IMG/VR virus record: IMGVR_UViG_3300035564_000072
Location: 1-34,927 of that record
Source: a virus
Strand: one strand, 5' to 3'
DNA length: 34,927 nucleotides
The first letter of the stretch is position 1, and every line of letters starts with the position of its first letter. Below, one piece after another: positions 7,132 through 15,389 of this stretch. The notes beneath the pieces were generated by a model that was not told the DNA's origin, did not search any database, and saw nothing but the letters and a program-made list of their open reading frames with translations. The position numbers were made by a program, and so were the translations under genes.

Positions 7132-7743
7132 CTAATAAACCTTTGGATATCCCTGCTCGTACTCGAAGGTCCATTTGGGTCGATACGATGCAGTGGACGC
7201 ACTGGAAGAATAATACTCGTACAGGTCGTTCGATTCCGTGTCTGCCTTGAAAAGAAACCCATACGTGGGCAAAAGGCCATCAAACATTTGTTGTACTTCG
7301 GCGACCCCGGCATTGCTGAACTGGAATACCTTGCCCGTGTTCATCGTCTCGGCATCGCTGACGGAGACGTTTCCGGCTTCAACGGAGTTTATATCGGCAG
7401 CACCCCCGCCGCCAGCCGTACCCCAGGCATTGGTTCCGTCATATTTATTCCAGGTCGCCCCGCCTTCGGTCCAGTTGCGCAAACAACGAAACCAGCGCAC
7501 GATGCGAGTATTTAAGGAATAATCGGTCTGGAACGTCAACGTTAGACTAACGGCCGTCAGTTCTGCTCCTGCCGGTAAGCCAGTAAAGTCTGGTTTTATC
7601 AGGGTGCGCTGGCAGTTCGTCCCCGTTCCCTGTTTGCCTATGTCCAGTTTGGCATCAGTGCCAAAATTGGTATCGGGGGTATCGCCGGTAATACGGGTAT
7701 CGACGGCGGTGGTTTCATCGGGTTGGTTTATAAGAGTGGTCAT
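7132..7743 (-). CDS. DNRLRE-domain virion surface protein
   Basis: 203 residues. The pattern DTRITGDTPDTNFGTDAKLD, then RTLIKPDFTGLPAGAELTAV, then WTEGGATWNKYDG matches DNRLRE/CBM96-like beta-sandwich domains known from secreted bacterial adhesins and wall proteins. At the end of a tail module such a domain would suit binding to host surface polysaccharide or protein. The function as a receptor-binding part is inference. Confidence 0.6.
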   Translation of the reverse strand: MTTLINQPDETTAVDTRITGDTPDTNFGTDAKLDIGKQGTGTNCQRTLIKPDFTGLPAGAELTAVSLTLTFQTDYSLNTRIVRWFRCLRNWTEGGATWNKYDGTNAWGTAGGGGAADINSVEAGNVSVSDAETMNTGKVFQFSNAGVAEVQQMFDGLLPTYGFLFKADTESNDLYEYYSSSASTASYRPKWTFEYEQGYPKVY

Positions 7744-7754
7744 ATCATCCTTTA

Positions 7755-8228
7755 CTACGGCAGGGCATATACATGTGTGATGATTGCGTAGGTCACGCCG
7801 GTACCGGATACGGTCACTTCGGTGTTGATGATATTTCCGGTCGCAACATCGTCGTGAGACGTGTCGATCACGGCGGGCGTGGCTGCGGTAGACGAATCAT
7901 ATTCGCCCTGGTCGATGGTCAGGTTTGTGCTCAACATGTTGGTCGTGCCGTTCTGGATCGTGAACGTGGGAATTCCAGACGAGGACGACCCCGCAGATCC
8001 GTCCGTCCCGCAGTTCGCGGCGACCTCCACCAGGTTCATCCCGTTCAGGTACGACGCTATTCTGTATTTCGCCCGGTGGGATGTAGTAAGCGCGGCCGAG
8101 CCATTTAAGGCGAAGGTTTTTTCGCAGAAATCACGGCCTTTCAGCCACGTGAAATTGTCTTCGTGTTGGTTCATCTGTGCCGCGGTGAGCGGATCACCTA
8201 CCGCGAATGTGTGAAGGGCGAAAGCCAT
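7755..8228 (-). CDS. Phage structural protein, tail-fibre-like
   Basis: 157 residues from ATG 8228, which overlaps the TAA of the upstream gene (TAATG). The start (FAVGDPLTAAQMNQHEDNF) is like the LTAAxxN start of many tail fibre or virion beta proteins. The remainder is Thr/Ser/Gly-rich beta sequence. It may be a short fibre or appendage. A longer in-frame start at 8351 exists but would lie inside the upstream gene. Confidence 0.55.
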   Translation of the reverse strand: MAFALHTFAVGDPLTAAQMNQHEDNFTWLKGRDFCEKTFALNGSAALTTSHRAKYRIASYLNGMNLVEVAANCGTDGSAGSSSSGIPTFTIQNGTTNMLSTNLTIDQGEYDSSTAATPAVIDTSHDDVATGNIINTEVTVSGTGVTYAIITHVYALP

Positions 8229-8704
8229 TATGCACCTGCCTTTTGTTTTTCGATCTGTTTCTCGGCGAACGCCCGCAGTTCCTCGACAGTCTCGCCGTAT
8301 TGCGAAACCTGTGCCCGGCCATGCAGACCGAACAGGGCCGCCGGATACCATGAGCGAAAGTTGTTATCGTCGATCGGGCGCAGAATGTTCTCGATCTCTT
8401 CCGCTTCAGGAGGCCACGCGATCAGGTACTGCCGCCCATCGCTGATGGCTTTGGCTTCGGCGGCTTCGCGCAGTTCCCAGTCCGGCACGTCACGCCAGAT
8501 GGTTTGCTCCCCGGCGTGCAGCGTCTTGGTGGTGAATGGCTGCTTGGCGACCGCATCTAACCCAGCGCAACAGTTCCGGCAAATGAACTTGAGCGTTCCG
8601 CGCTCGACATAATTCGCCACGTGGCAGTCCGGGCACTCGACCAGCCAGCGGCCCCAATTGTAGAAAGCGTGGGCATATTTCAATTTCGGCTCATTGTTTG
8701 GCAT
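8228..8704 (-). CDS. Zinc-ribbon-containing tail-region protein
   Basis: 158 residues. CPDCHVANYVERGTLKFICR followed by NCCAG near residues 24-46 forms a CxxC...CxxC zinc-ribbon pattern. A helical domain ends in a Glu/Lys-rich helix (EELRAFAEKQIEKQKAGA). It sits between the baseplate-like gene and the fibre-like gene. The role is unknown; it could be a fibre-assembly factor. Confidence 0.5.
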   Translation of the reverse strand: MPNNEPKLKYAHAFYNWGRWLVECPDCHVANYVERGTLKFICRNCCAGLDAVAKQPFTTKTLHAGEQTIWRDVPDWELREAAEAKAISDGRQYLIAWPPEAEEIENILRPIDDNNFRSWYPAALFGLHGRAQVSQYGETVEELRAFAEKQIEKQKAGA

Positions 8705-8714
8705 ATCGTTATCC

Positions 8715-10250
8715 TTAGAACGTCAACGGATCGGCTCCATTTAGAAGGCTGTAGGTGTTGGACGGACCAGATAGGCGAAACGGGGATGTGCCCGAGGCGG
8801 GTTCGAGATTACCGTAGGTCACTTTCAAGATCCCGCCCGGTTGTATCTCCCATTTGACCGAACCGATAAAGTACAGGCCGGAGATCCCGGTCACTGGCTC
8901 GATGATCTGGATGCAGGAACCGACATCGCAGTTGACCGCGTAACCCATGAAGGCATTGCTCTTGTTGGCGATGTAGGATACCGCCTCGATGAAATACATC
9001 GGATTTTTGCGCTCCGCCTTGATCGCATCGGCGAAATCCTGCGCCATGTTCTTGCTGTCCTGCCAGATCAGGTCGTACCGATACGGATGGCGGTTGTAGG
9101 CGGCTTTTGATGCCGCATCGACCGAATTGGCCTCGACCGGGTTGTAGTCATAGATGCCCTTGCCGCGCAGGTAGAACCCGGCCAACAGATAGCCTGTGCT
9201 GGTGTGGGTGCTGGTGGCAACCACGGAGGCCGAGTTTCCGCCCCAAGTAATGGTAAAAGTGATCTTCGAGTTCAGGTCACTACCCGAACCCGACACAGAC
9301 GAAAAATTGAAATTCACTCCGGCAACAGGTGGGTCTTCCTGCGAGCCGTCCACCATACTGGTGCGTCGCCCGGCCCCGCTTGGGTCGGTGTAGGACAAAA
9401 TGAACGCCGGGTTGACACCGGGACGAATGGTGATCTCGTTGTTGGCGGTCGCCAGGTGTTGCAGTGAACCATCCACCGTCACCGGATGCGAGACGGTCGT
9501 GATGTCATTGAGGATGTAATCGAGGGCGCGGCGGGGGGTGAGTTCCACCATTGTTCCGTTGAACACGGCGGCCACGGTCGCCATTGAGCGGGTCTGGCGG
9601 GTCTGATAGTTATAGGTTTCGCCGTCCGTGCCATCGCCGGTCAGGAAACCGTAGCTTTTGTCGGTCTGGTGAAGTTTCTGCAGAACGTTGATGGTGGCGT
9701 CGTACTCATCCCGCACCCCGAACAGGAGCCGGGAATACGTCTCGATCCCGGTGGCCAGGCTGGTATGCTGCGGAGCGATAGTCATGCCGGCCAGTACGGT
9801 GGCGATGGCCTGGTCGATGCGCTTGCCGGTCTGGACGGGCACCTGTTGCATGGTGTTTGCGGCCAGGTCATCGAAATAATCTACGCAGGTCACCGGAGTT
9901 GTGCGTGGGCCGTATATTCCCGGCGATGGGGGAGCGGTCTGCACCTTGCTGCGTAGTTGGTATTTATCCACCCCGCCAAACGAGAGTTTCAGGCGGAACA
10001 ACGCCCCGAGATCGAACCCGGCGCGACAGCTGGCGTGACCAGGTGAGTAGTAACCGACCACGTGGCCCGAATTGCCTATATCGTTTTTCAGGGTGAATTG
10101 CAGGGTTCCGGTGGAGGCCATCCGGTCATCGGGCAGGTTGCCTGTATAGCCGTGTTCAGCCGTGACCCCTTCCGCCGCGTGAAGATCGGGCTTCACAGAA
10201 GTCCAGGAGCCGCCTAAATATCCCTGCAAGTCATAACTGAGATCGGTCAT
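8715..10250 (-). CDS. Large tail/baseplate protein
   Basis: 511 residues, directly after the tape measure gene, where distal-tail, baseplate hub or Tal-like proteins are usual. N-terminal beta-rich part (YDLQGYLGGSWTSVKP) followed by YGPRTTPVTCVDYFDDLA, as in baseplate proteins that set up a coordinate domain. The middle holds an inserted beta-sandwich-like region (about residues 290-350), and the C-terminus has GLYFIGSVKWEIQPGG, typical of minor tail proteins. Exact homologue not recognised. Confidence 0.6.
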   Translation of the reverse strand: MTDLSYDLQGYLGGSWTSVKPDLHAAEGVTAEHGYTGNLPDDRMASTGTLQFTLKNDIGNSGHVVGYYSPGHASCRAGFDLGALFRLKLSFGGVDKYQLRSKVQTAPPSPGIYGPRTTPVTCVDYFDDLAANTMQQVPVQTGKRIDQAIATVLAGMTIAPQHTSLATGIETYSRLLFGVRDEYDATINVLQKLHQTDKSYGFLTGDGTDGETYNYQTRQTRSMATVAAVFNGTMVELTPRRALDYILNDITTVSHPVTVDGSLQHLATANNEITIRPGVNPAFILSYTDPSGAGRRTSMVDGSQEDPPVAGVNFNFSSVSGSGSDLNSKITFTITWGGNSASVVATSTHTSTGYLLAGFYLRGKGIYDYNPVEANSVDAASKAAYNRHPYRYDLIWQDSKNMAQDFADAIKAERKNPMYFIEAVSYIANKSNAFMGYAVNCDVGSCIQIIEPVTGISGLYFIGSVKWEIQPGGILKVTYGNLEPASGTSPFRLSGPSNTYSLLNGADPLTF

Positions 10251-10255
10251 TCGCT

Positions 10256-10284
10256 GCTACTTTTGTCTCGAAAAGTCGTATAAT
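10256..10284 (+). promoter_or_regulatory. Promoter for the + strand secreted peptide
   Basis: A perfect -10 box TATAAT (10279-10284) lies 21 bases before ATG 10306 in the short gap of the - strand operon. The -35 is weak (GCTACT at 17-base spacing; TTTTGTC closer in). GGAAGG at 10291-10296 gives the ribosome binding site. Confidence 0.6.
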
Positions 10285-10305
10285 AGAGTAGGAAGGTAGG
10301 TGGAT

Positions 10306-10473
10306 ATGAAAATCAGACTGTTCTTGCTTGCCATGCTCGTGACCTTGTTTTTGTCGTTCTCTGCTCGTCCAGTGGCGGCGATGTCCTATAAATGCACTTG
10401 GACAATGACCGGTTATGGACCTGTATGCGTTCCGGTTGCTCCGGCCGTTCCCACACCTCCCGGACCTCGATAG
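10306..10473 (+). CDS. Secreted small peptide, moron-like
   Basis: 55 residues on the + strand inside the - strand tail operon. MKIRLFLLAMLVTLFLSFSA then RPVAA is a textbook signal peptide (basic n-region, long hydrophobic h-region, cleavage likely after PVAA). The mature part, about 30 residues, has two Cys (YKCTWTM, GPVCVPV) that could form a disulfide and a Pro-rich tail (APAVPTPPGPR). Stop TAG is at 10471-10473, two bases from the stop of the convergent tape measure gene. An own promoter and opposite direction are features of phage morons expressed independently of late genes. Function unknown; a cell-surface or exclusion role is a guess. Confidence 0.65.
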   Translation: MKIRLFLLAMLVTLFLSFSARPVAAMSYKCTWTMTGYGPVCVPVAPAVPTPPGPR

Positions 10474-10475
10474 AT

Positions 10476-12668
10476 TTACTGCCGTAGTACCTTCGCCAAC
10501 TTGCCAACAAGGGAAGCGTCGCGGGCCACTAGTTCCCGGCGCAAACCTCTTATCTCATACAGCAGGGCCGCCGCATCATTGGCGGCCTTTTGCGTTCCTT
10601 GTTGCGTCGCCTGAGTGGTTTGTTTTCCGCTCTGGCTGATTTGTTCTGCGGCTTTCGTCACGGCCGTTGTGGACGAGGCGGTGGATTCCTGCGCCTGTGC
10701 GACGGACTGAACGGCAGTTTGAATTGCCTGAGAAACGGACGTGACCTGCCCGGAAGAGGAAGAGCCAGGAGACGAACTTTCTTTGCTCCCGTTTCCGCTA
10801 CTACTACTGGGAGGAGCTGACATCGGAACGGCTGACGGAACGGGAATGCCACCGCTTCCGGGCTTGGAAACGGCTACAGCGGTCGGTACAGAACTGCCCG
10901 ACGACACCGGCACCCAATGTCCACCCGCCCAGAACCCGCCCCCGTCCAGCCTGTGCGCCCCGTCCAGCATCCCGGCGCGTTTCATCTGATCCGCCTGCGC
11001 GTGGGGGATGACGTGATTCCCAATGATGACTTCGGCGGTATTAGACCAGCCCGTAGGACCTTCACCGACGATGACGGGCCGGCCAGCGGCGTTCGCCATG
11101 TCGCCGCCCGTTGCGCCGGTATATACCCCGCTGGGTTTCTGTCCTTTGCTACCATTGTTCCAATACGCTTTCCATGCCGCATTAATGTCGCTTTGTGACT
11201 GCACCGTTGAATAAATAGCGCTGTGGTTGGTTGGGTCGTAACCTATTACCTTAGGCGTGTTGGCTTGCGACGCAACGTAATCACTTGCGGTGGTTTGGCC
11301 GGTTACAGCATTGCCACCATTCCAACTACCCCCGCCAGACCAACCACCCATCTCCTGCGACCACATCTGGATCACGATCTGTTTCGTGATGGGTTTGTTG
11401 CCCCACTCCTGCATCGCCACATCGAAATTGTGCAGGTGGACTATCATGTCAATTTGCGTTTGGTCTAATATCCCGAACGCCATTCCCACGGCAATGGTAC
11501 GGTCGTCGGTTTGCCCAAGCGTTTTGACCAGATCCAAATACACCCCGTTCATGTCCGACACATAACCAACCTGTTTATCAAGAGACGCGTTCAGTTGATC
11601 GGCTCCAATGATTTGGGATTGATTGGTATATCCAGCCGTATCCGCGGTCATCGCCTCGGCGACTTGGACCTGTTTCAATAAATTCAGCCGTTCCTCGTCT
11701 ATGGTATTCCCGGTAATGCGTAAATGATTGCCCTGTTGTAGATTTTCGTTGAATATGGTCATCACGCCTGTTTCGGAGACGGTCAAATCCAATCCTGCCG
11801 CGCGGGCACGCGTCTGCAAGGTAATAAGATCGGTCTCGTCTTGTAGGCTATTGATGTACCATTTACGGGCACTGGATACCTGTTGAGACGATACAAACTC
11901 TGCCGCTTTGGCCTTGTTCATATCAGCCCAGGCGTTTTTCAATTTTATGGTTTGGCCGGTATAGGTCTCAAGTTGCGCTTCCGCCTGTCCGCCATAGCGC
12001 CTATTGAGTTCATCCAGCACCATAGCAAGAGCCTTGCCGGAATCGCCCGCCTTGACCATATCGGAAAAATTAGCCTTGAGTGCTGCCGAGAATCCCCACG
12101 AGCGCGGGATAACGCCCGTCTCAAGCGCGCGTCCGATACTGTCGGCGGTGTCGGCGACGTTCCCGCCCACCTGCGTCATATTGACCGCAACCTTCATCAC
12201 TTTATCGAGACTGTCCGCGCCGATATTGCCGAACTTCAGTAGGGTGTTATAACCCTGCACCAGTTGGGTATCGTCGAACACGGAGATTTTTTCCAGCGCG
12301 CCTACCGCTATATCTATTTTCCCAGCGGAGATTTCCGATTCTCTCCCCATTGATTTTATAGAGGCTTCGAGTTGCACATTGGCAAGTTGCCACGCGGCCG
12401 CCTCGGTTACACCGAGTTTGATTGTGTCCGTGACAAATTTGATCGCGGCTGCACCTACCGCGGCGGCAGACGTAAGACCAACCATCCCTAAAACGGCGCT
12501 TTTCATCCCTCCGGCAAAGTTGGTGAGGGTTTTGTTTCCGGTTTCGGCCGTTTGGGAAAATTTGGACGTGCTTTTTTCGGCTTTGGCTAAACTAGAATCA
12601 ACCTGGTTCAATACCTCCAGGTTTTTTCCTAACGCTTCCACCACGAACTGGACATCACCGTCGCCCAT
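10476..12668 (-). CDS. Tail tape measure protein
   Basis: 730 residues. Charged coiled-coil N-terminus, hydrophobic segment at about 53-80 (SAVLGMVGLTSAAAVGAAA), then a long helical region with repeated A/Q/S composition and a Gly/Ser-rich centre. The C-terminus is again helical (AVTKAAEQISQSGKQTTQAT). This and its place right after the chaperone pair are diagnostic. At about 0.15 nm per residue the tail would be near 110 nm, a siphovirus tail. It starts one base into the TAA of the upstream frameshift extension. Confidence 0.9.
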   Translation of the reverse strand: MGDGDVQFVVEALGKNLEVLNQVDSSLAKAEKSTSKFSQTAETGNKTLTNFAGGMKSAVLGMVGLTSAAAVGAAAIKFVTDTIKLGVTEAAAWQLANVQLEASIKSMGRESEISAGKIDIAVGALEKISVFDDTQLVQGYNTLLKFGNIGADSLDKVMKVAVNMTQVGGNVADTADSIGRALETGVIPRSWGFSAALKANFSDMVKAGDSGKALAMVLDELNRRYGGQAEAQLETYTGQTIKLKNAWADMNKAKAAEFVSSQQVSSARKWYINSLQDETDLITLQTRARAAGLDLTVSETGVMTIFNENLQQGNHLRITGNTIDEERLNLLKQVQVAEAMTADTAGYTNQSQIIGADQLNASLDKQVGYVSDMNGVYLDLVKTLGQTDDRTIAVGMAFGILDQTQIDMIVHLHNFDVAMQEWGNKPITKQIVIQMWSQEMGGWSGGGSWNGGNAVTGQTTASDYVASQANTPKVIGYDPTNHSAIYSTVQSQSDINAAWKAYWNNGSKGQKPSGVYTGATGGDMANAAGRPVIVGEGPTGWSNTAEVIIGNHVIPHAQADQMKRAGMLDGAHRLDGGGFWAGGHWVPVSSGSSVPTAVAVSKPGSGGIPVPSAVPMSAPPSSSSGNGSKESSSPGSSSSGQVTSVSQAIQTAVQSVAQAQESTASSTTAVTKAAEQISQSGKQTTQATQQGTQKAANDAAALLYEIRGLRRELVARDASLVGKLAKVLRQ

Positions 12669-12982
12669 TATTCACCTTCCAGACCAAGCCAGGGTTGATC
12701 TTCGGCCCATGCGTTATATTCTTCGTGCGCGTTCGCCAGCATCTTGGAAGCTTCGGGGTTATCTGTGGCCCATTCGGCCATATTCTCGGCGTGCTGGCGA
12801 GACCGATAGGCGGTATAGATATTGCGCGCCATGTTACAGTCCCGGATCAGGCCCGGCGGCATGACGCGCAATCCTAAAATCGCCTCTACTCCATATTGGC
12901 CGATCTCATCGGCTATCCTGAGTTCGGCGGGCCTTTCCCGGATCTCGCCTATGCAGTAGGCGTAGACTCGGGCAACAACACG
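12668..12982 (-). CDS. Frameshift extension of the tail assembly chaperone (GT-like)
   Basis: A 104-residue reading frame (RVVARVYAY... to ...WLGLEGE) is entered by a -1 shift at C CCA AAC (12988-12982 read leftward). It has no good start of its own. The fusion with residues 1-151 of the upstream ORF would be 255 residues. Gene order (tail tube, G, GT, tape measure) and -1 shifting match lambda gpG/gpGT and many siphoviruses, where the long form chaperones the tape measure. A longer frame back to 13192 is out-of-frame overlap and not a separate gene. Confidence 0.75.
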   Translation of the reverse strand, partial: RVVARVYAYCIGEIRERPAELRIADEIGQYGVEAILGLRVMPPGLIRDCNMARNIYTAYRSRQHAENMAEWATDNPEASKMLANAHEEYNAWAEDQPWLGLEGE

Positions 12983-13434
12983 TTTGGGTCGCCGCTGTTC
13001 CCTTTCATGACCTTGCCTATCTCGGTCATGAGCTTCCCGACCAACTGGTGTACGGGTTGCATAGGTGTTCCGGGGAATGTATCGATGGTCACGCCTTCGG
13101 GGATGCCGGCCACGGACCACATTGCCACGCAGCCAAGCACAAGGGGCAGCATGGTGACGAACACCTGCGATTCGTCTTTCTGGATGCGGCAACGCGGGCG
13201 CTTATCCGATTCGGAGCAGGTCAAAATGTGGGAATCAAGGGCAGTGGACAGTTCGCGCCGTTTCTTGTCGGGCAACTTGGCAGCCAGTTCCATGACCATC
13301 GCAAATGCTTCGGGGCAGAACTGCACGCCACACGAGCGCTCCGCTTCGGCATACCGTTCTATTTGCAGAAACGGGATGGGTTCTTTCAACTCAACCGACC
13401 CGACAAAGGGCGGGAAATTCACGTCGATCTTCAC
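12949..13434 (-). CDS. Tail assembly chaperone (G-like)
   Basis: 161 residues, located between the tail tube and tape measure genes. The C-terminal part carries the slippery site; without shifting, the protein ends ESTPTA at a TAG (12949-12951). The sequence is mixed alpha/beta with two short Cys-containing stretches. The name rests on position and on the frameshift signal, since chaperone sequences diverge strongly. Confidence 0.7.
   Translation of the reverse strand: MKIDVNFPPFVGSVELKEPIPFLQIERYAEAERSCGVQFCPEAFAMVMELAAKLPDKKRRELSTALDSHILTCSESDKRPRCRIQKDESQVFVTMLPLVLGCVAMWSVAGIPEGVTIDTFPGTPMQPVHQLVGKLMTEIGKVMKGNSGDPNVLLPESTPTA
12982..12988 (-). promoter_or_regulatory. Programmed -1 ribosomal frameshift site
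   Basis: On the - strand the heptamer is C CCA AAC, in the upstream frame (codons CCA AAC), exactly the X XXY YYZ pattern. The zero-frame stop follows 30 bases later and the -1 frame is open for 104 codons. A 6-bp hairpin (CGCCTA/TAGGCG, 12946-12962) lies 19 bases downstream, further than the usual 5-9, so its role as stimulator is uncertain. Confidence 0.75.
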
Positions 13435-13453
13435 GGTTCCCTAAACTTTCTGC

Positions 13454-13954
13454 TTATGAAGCGGTGATCGCGGCGGTGCCCCAGATGGGGTCAACTGTCC
13501 GGGACGGATGCAGGTTGATGTTGGCTGAATAGGTCATGGCGACCGGATCGGCCGTATAGTTGCTCACGAAACAAACGTTGATGCCGCCAAAGACCGGATC
13601 GCCGGCGGTCCAATATTGCTGCATACCCAGATAGACGCCGAACGACAGTGGAGTCGTGAGTACCCCGGACAGGGGCACCAGAACGGTATGCGACCCGGAC
13701 AGCGCCGGAACCGCACCTGTTCCACTGGCGGCGACGGCTGCGGAATTCGAGAGCGGTCCGCCGATGGTCAACTTGACGGAGCCCTGGCCGAGCAGGAAGG
13801 ATTTGAGCGCCTCCTGCAGGGCGGATACGTCCACTTCATCGTTGGTGATGCCGACGCCGCCGATCGTGTTGACGGGCAGGTCGCGCATGGCGGTTCCGTC
13901 GTCCAGTTGGAATTTGAAGAATTTGCCTACGGTACGTCCTACATAGTTGGTCAT
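13454..13954 (-). CDS. Tail tube-like protein
   Basis: 166 residues, Gly/Ser/Thr/Val-rich beta protein typical of a tail tube subunit, starting MTNYVGRTVGKFFKFQ. It precedes the chaperone genes, as major tail proteins do. Another beta-rich protein (13970-14758) precedes it, so which of the two is the tube is not settled; this smaller one may instead be a tail or head accessory. Confidence 0.6.
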   Translation of the reverse strand: MTNYVGRTVGKFFKFQLDDGTAMRDLPVNTIGGVGITNDEVDVSALQEALKSFLLGQGSVKLTIGGPLSNSAAVAASGTGAVPALSGSHTVLVPLSGVLTTPLSFGVYLGMQQYWTAGDPVFGGINVCFVSNYTADPVAMTYSANINLHPSRTVDPIWGTAAITAS

Positions 13955-13969
13955 GTCGATCTCCTTGTT

Positions 13970-14758
13970 TTACGGAATGAAATTGCGAACGAAGGCCAGG
14001 GCGAACGTGACCGAAGTCGCGGTCCCGAGTGCCAATTGCCAGCGGATAAATTGTTTTACGGCGGCGGTCTTTGCCAGGGCAACCACGCCGTAGGTCGGGA
14101 CAGCCACGCCCCCGGACCCACAGTTGATCGAGCCGCTCGAAAGCAGGTCGCCGAATGACCCATCCGAGTTGACGGAAGCGTCCTGGACTTTCAGGGTGGC
14201 TGTGATGTTGCCCGCTCCGACAGCATCGAAGACCTGGTAGACCATGTAGCCACCCAAAGCGGTTGCGGCTAACTGGTCGATCCCGGTGGCAGTGTTGGCG
14301 GCGGTGCGGGCCGCTTTGGCATGGGCCAGCACCCCCCAGGGGGTTTCGTAGTTGATCAGCACAGACGTTCCATGTACGCCGCCGAACGGAATGGTGGCCG
14401 TGTTGGGCGTCTCGGTCGGACCAACCTGATAGCCGGTCTGGTTGAACTGTCCGCAGAACGCGATGTCTCCGGCCACGGGCGGGACGAGTTGCCCCATTGC
14501 GATCAACAAGGTCCGCATGGAGGGTGTCTGTTCGAGCGCATGGATGCCGGTCAGGGCAGTATTGTCGAAGATCGAATTGATCGTACCGGGCGAGATGGTG
14601 CATGCGCCCAGCCAGACGCCTTTCAACGCTGCGTTTAGTGGATTATCTTCGCCTTCGTCGAACGTGGTAGCCAGGGGACCGAACGAACGGGCATGGCCCG
14701 AAATATCGTATCCGTTGGCGTAGATACGGGAATTCTTTAGCAGTGGTACGCCGTTCAT
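13970..14758 (-). CDS. Major tail protein candidate
   Basis: 262 residues. The start (LLKNSRIYANGYDISGHARS) and the middle (GDIAFCGQFN, then NYETPWGVLAHAKAA) resemble tail tube proteins with an ANGYDxS start. C-terminal beta strands (TYGVVALAKTAAVKQFIRWQ). It follows the connector/terminator genes. Its first bases overlap the stop of the 60-residue gene at 14755. A family name is given at moderate certainty. Confidence 0.6.
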   Translation of the reverse strand: MNGVPLLKNSRIYANGYDISGHARSFGPLATTFDEGEDNPLNAALKGVWLGACTISPGTINSIFDNTALTGIHALEQTPSMRTLLIAMGQLVPPVAGDIAFCGQFNQTGYQVGPTETPNTATIPFGGVHGTSVLINYETPWGVLAHAKAARTAANTATGIDQLAATALGGYMVYQVFDAVGAGNITATLKVQDASVNSDGSFGDLLSSGSINCGSGGVAVPTYGVVALAKTAAVKQFIRWQLALGTATSVTFALAFVRNFIP

Positions 14759-14937
14759 TTCTTCACCGCCTTTTTGGGCTTCTCGTCTTCAACAGCAATG
14801 GCCCAGTCTTTTTCGATCCAGTCGGCGGCCTTTGCGTCGGGTGCATCGAACACGATCCCGGCCTGGATCTCGATGGTTTCCGTCCGCCCGTCCGCCCGAT
14901 AGGTATCAATAATGGGATGTGTGGTTTTTATATTCAT
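14755..14937 (-). CDS. Small head-tail joining region protein, 60 aa
   Basis: Starts at 14937 after GGAGGCCTG; the ATG overlaps the TGA of the gene upstream. Residues fold as a short beta motif (TETIEIQAGIVFDAPDAKAA) with a lysine-rich end (EKPKKAVKK). A similar Lys-rich ending occurs in the 16378-16641 protein, which suggests related small proteins. No function recognised. Confidence 0.5.
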   Translation of the reverse strand: MNIKTTHPIIDTYRADGRTETIEIQAGIVFDAPDAKAADWIEKDWAIAVEDEKPKKAVKK

Positions 14938-15389
14938 CAGGCCTCCAGGAATTGCATGATGTCGATGCTGATCTCGCAACCCAGGAACCAGTTGCCTTTC
15001 GGATCCTGGACGGGGCCGATTTTTGCGACGCGGGGCTTTCCGTTGTCCATCGCCCCGGCCAGGCTGGTGCTTTTCGCGAACGCGGCCAGGATCAGGGTCA
15101 CCTTCTGAAGCAGGCCGCTGTATGAGCTGAACAATCCGCCCAGACCCCCGGCAATCGCGCAGTGGTAGTAACGATAGTTCAGGGTATAGCGCAACGTGTT
15201 CCACTGGCTACTCGATTCGTCTGCCACGATCCCAAGCCCGGTTATATAATCCTCCGGACGTGGGCATAGCGTTTTAGGTGACATTCTCATCGAGTCGGTG
15301 ACCTGATCAATGTCCTTGATGGTTACACCTGAGACCGATAGTTTGCTGATGCTATCGGCAACGGTGGCAAGGTCAACGGTTGTGGTCAT
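14937..15389 (-). CDS. Neck or tail-terminator candidate
   Basis: 150 residues, alpha/beta. Position (after the head-tail connector, before the tail tube) is that of the tail terminator or head completion proteins of siphoviruses. Contains YTLNYRYYHCAIAG and a C-terminal GNWFLGCEISIDIMQFLEA. The name rests on order, not on a recognised motif. Confidence 0.45.
   Translation of the reverse strand: MTTTVDLATVADSISKLSVSGVTIKDIDQVTDSMRMSPKTLCPRPEDYITGLGIVADESSSQWNTLRYTLNYRYYHCAIAGGLGGLFSSYSGLLQKVTLILAAFAKSTSLAGAMDNGKPRVAKIGPVQDPKGNWFLGCEISIDIMQFLEA

Noticed and set aside
12668-13192. Independent 174-residue gene before the tape measure
   Set aside because: Its first 70 codons are antiparallel-free overlap with the chaperone gene in another frame, Arg/His-rich nonsense; only the part after the slippery site looks real.
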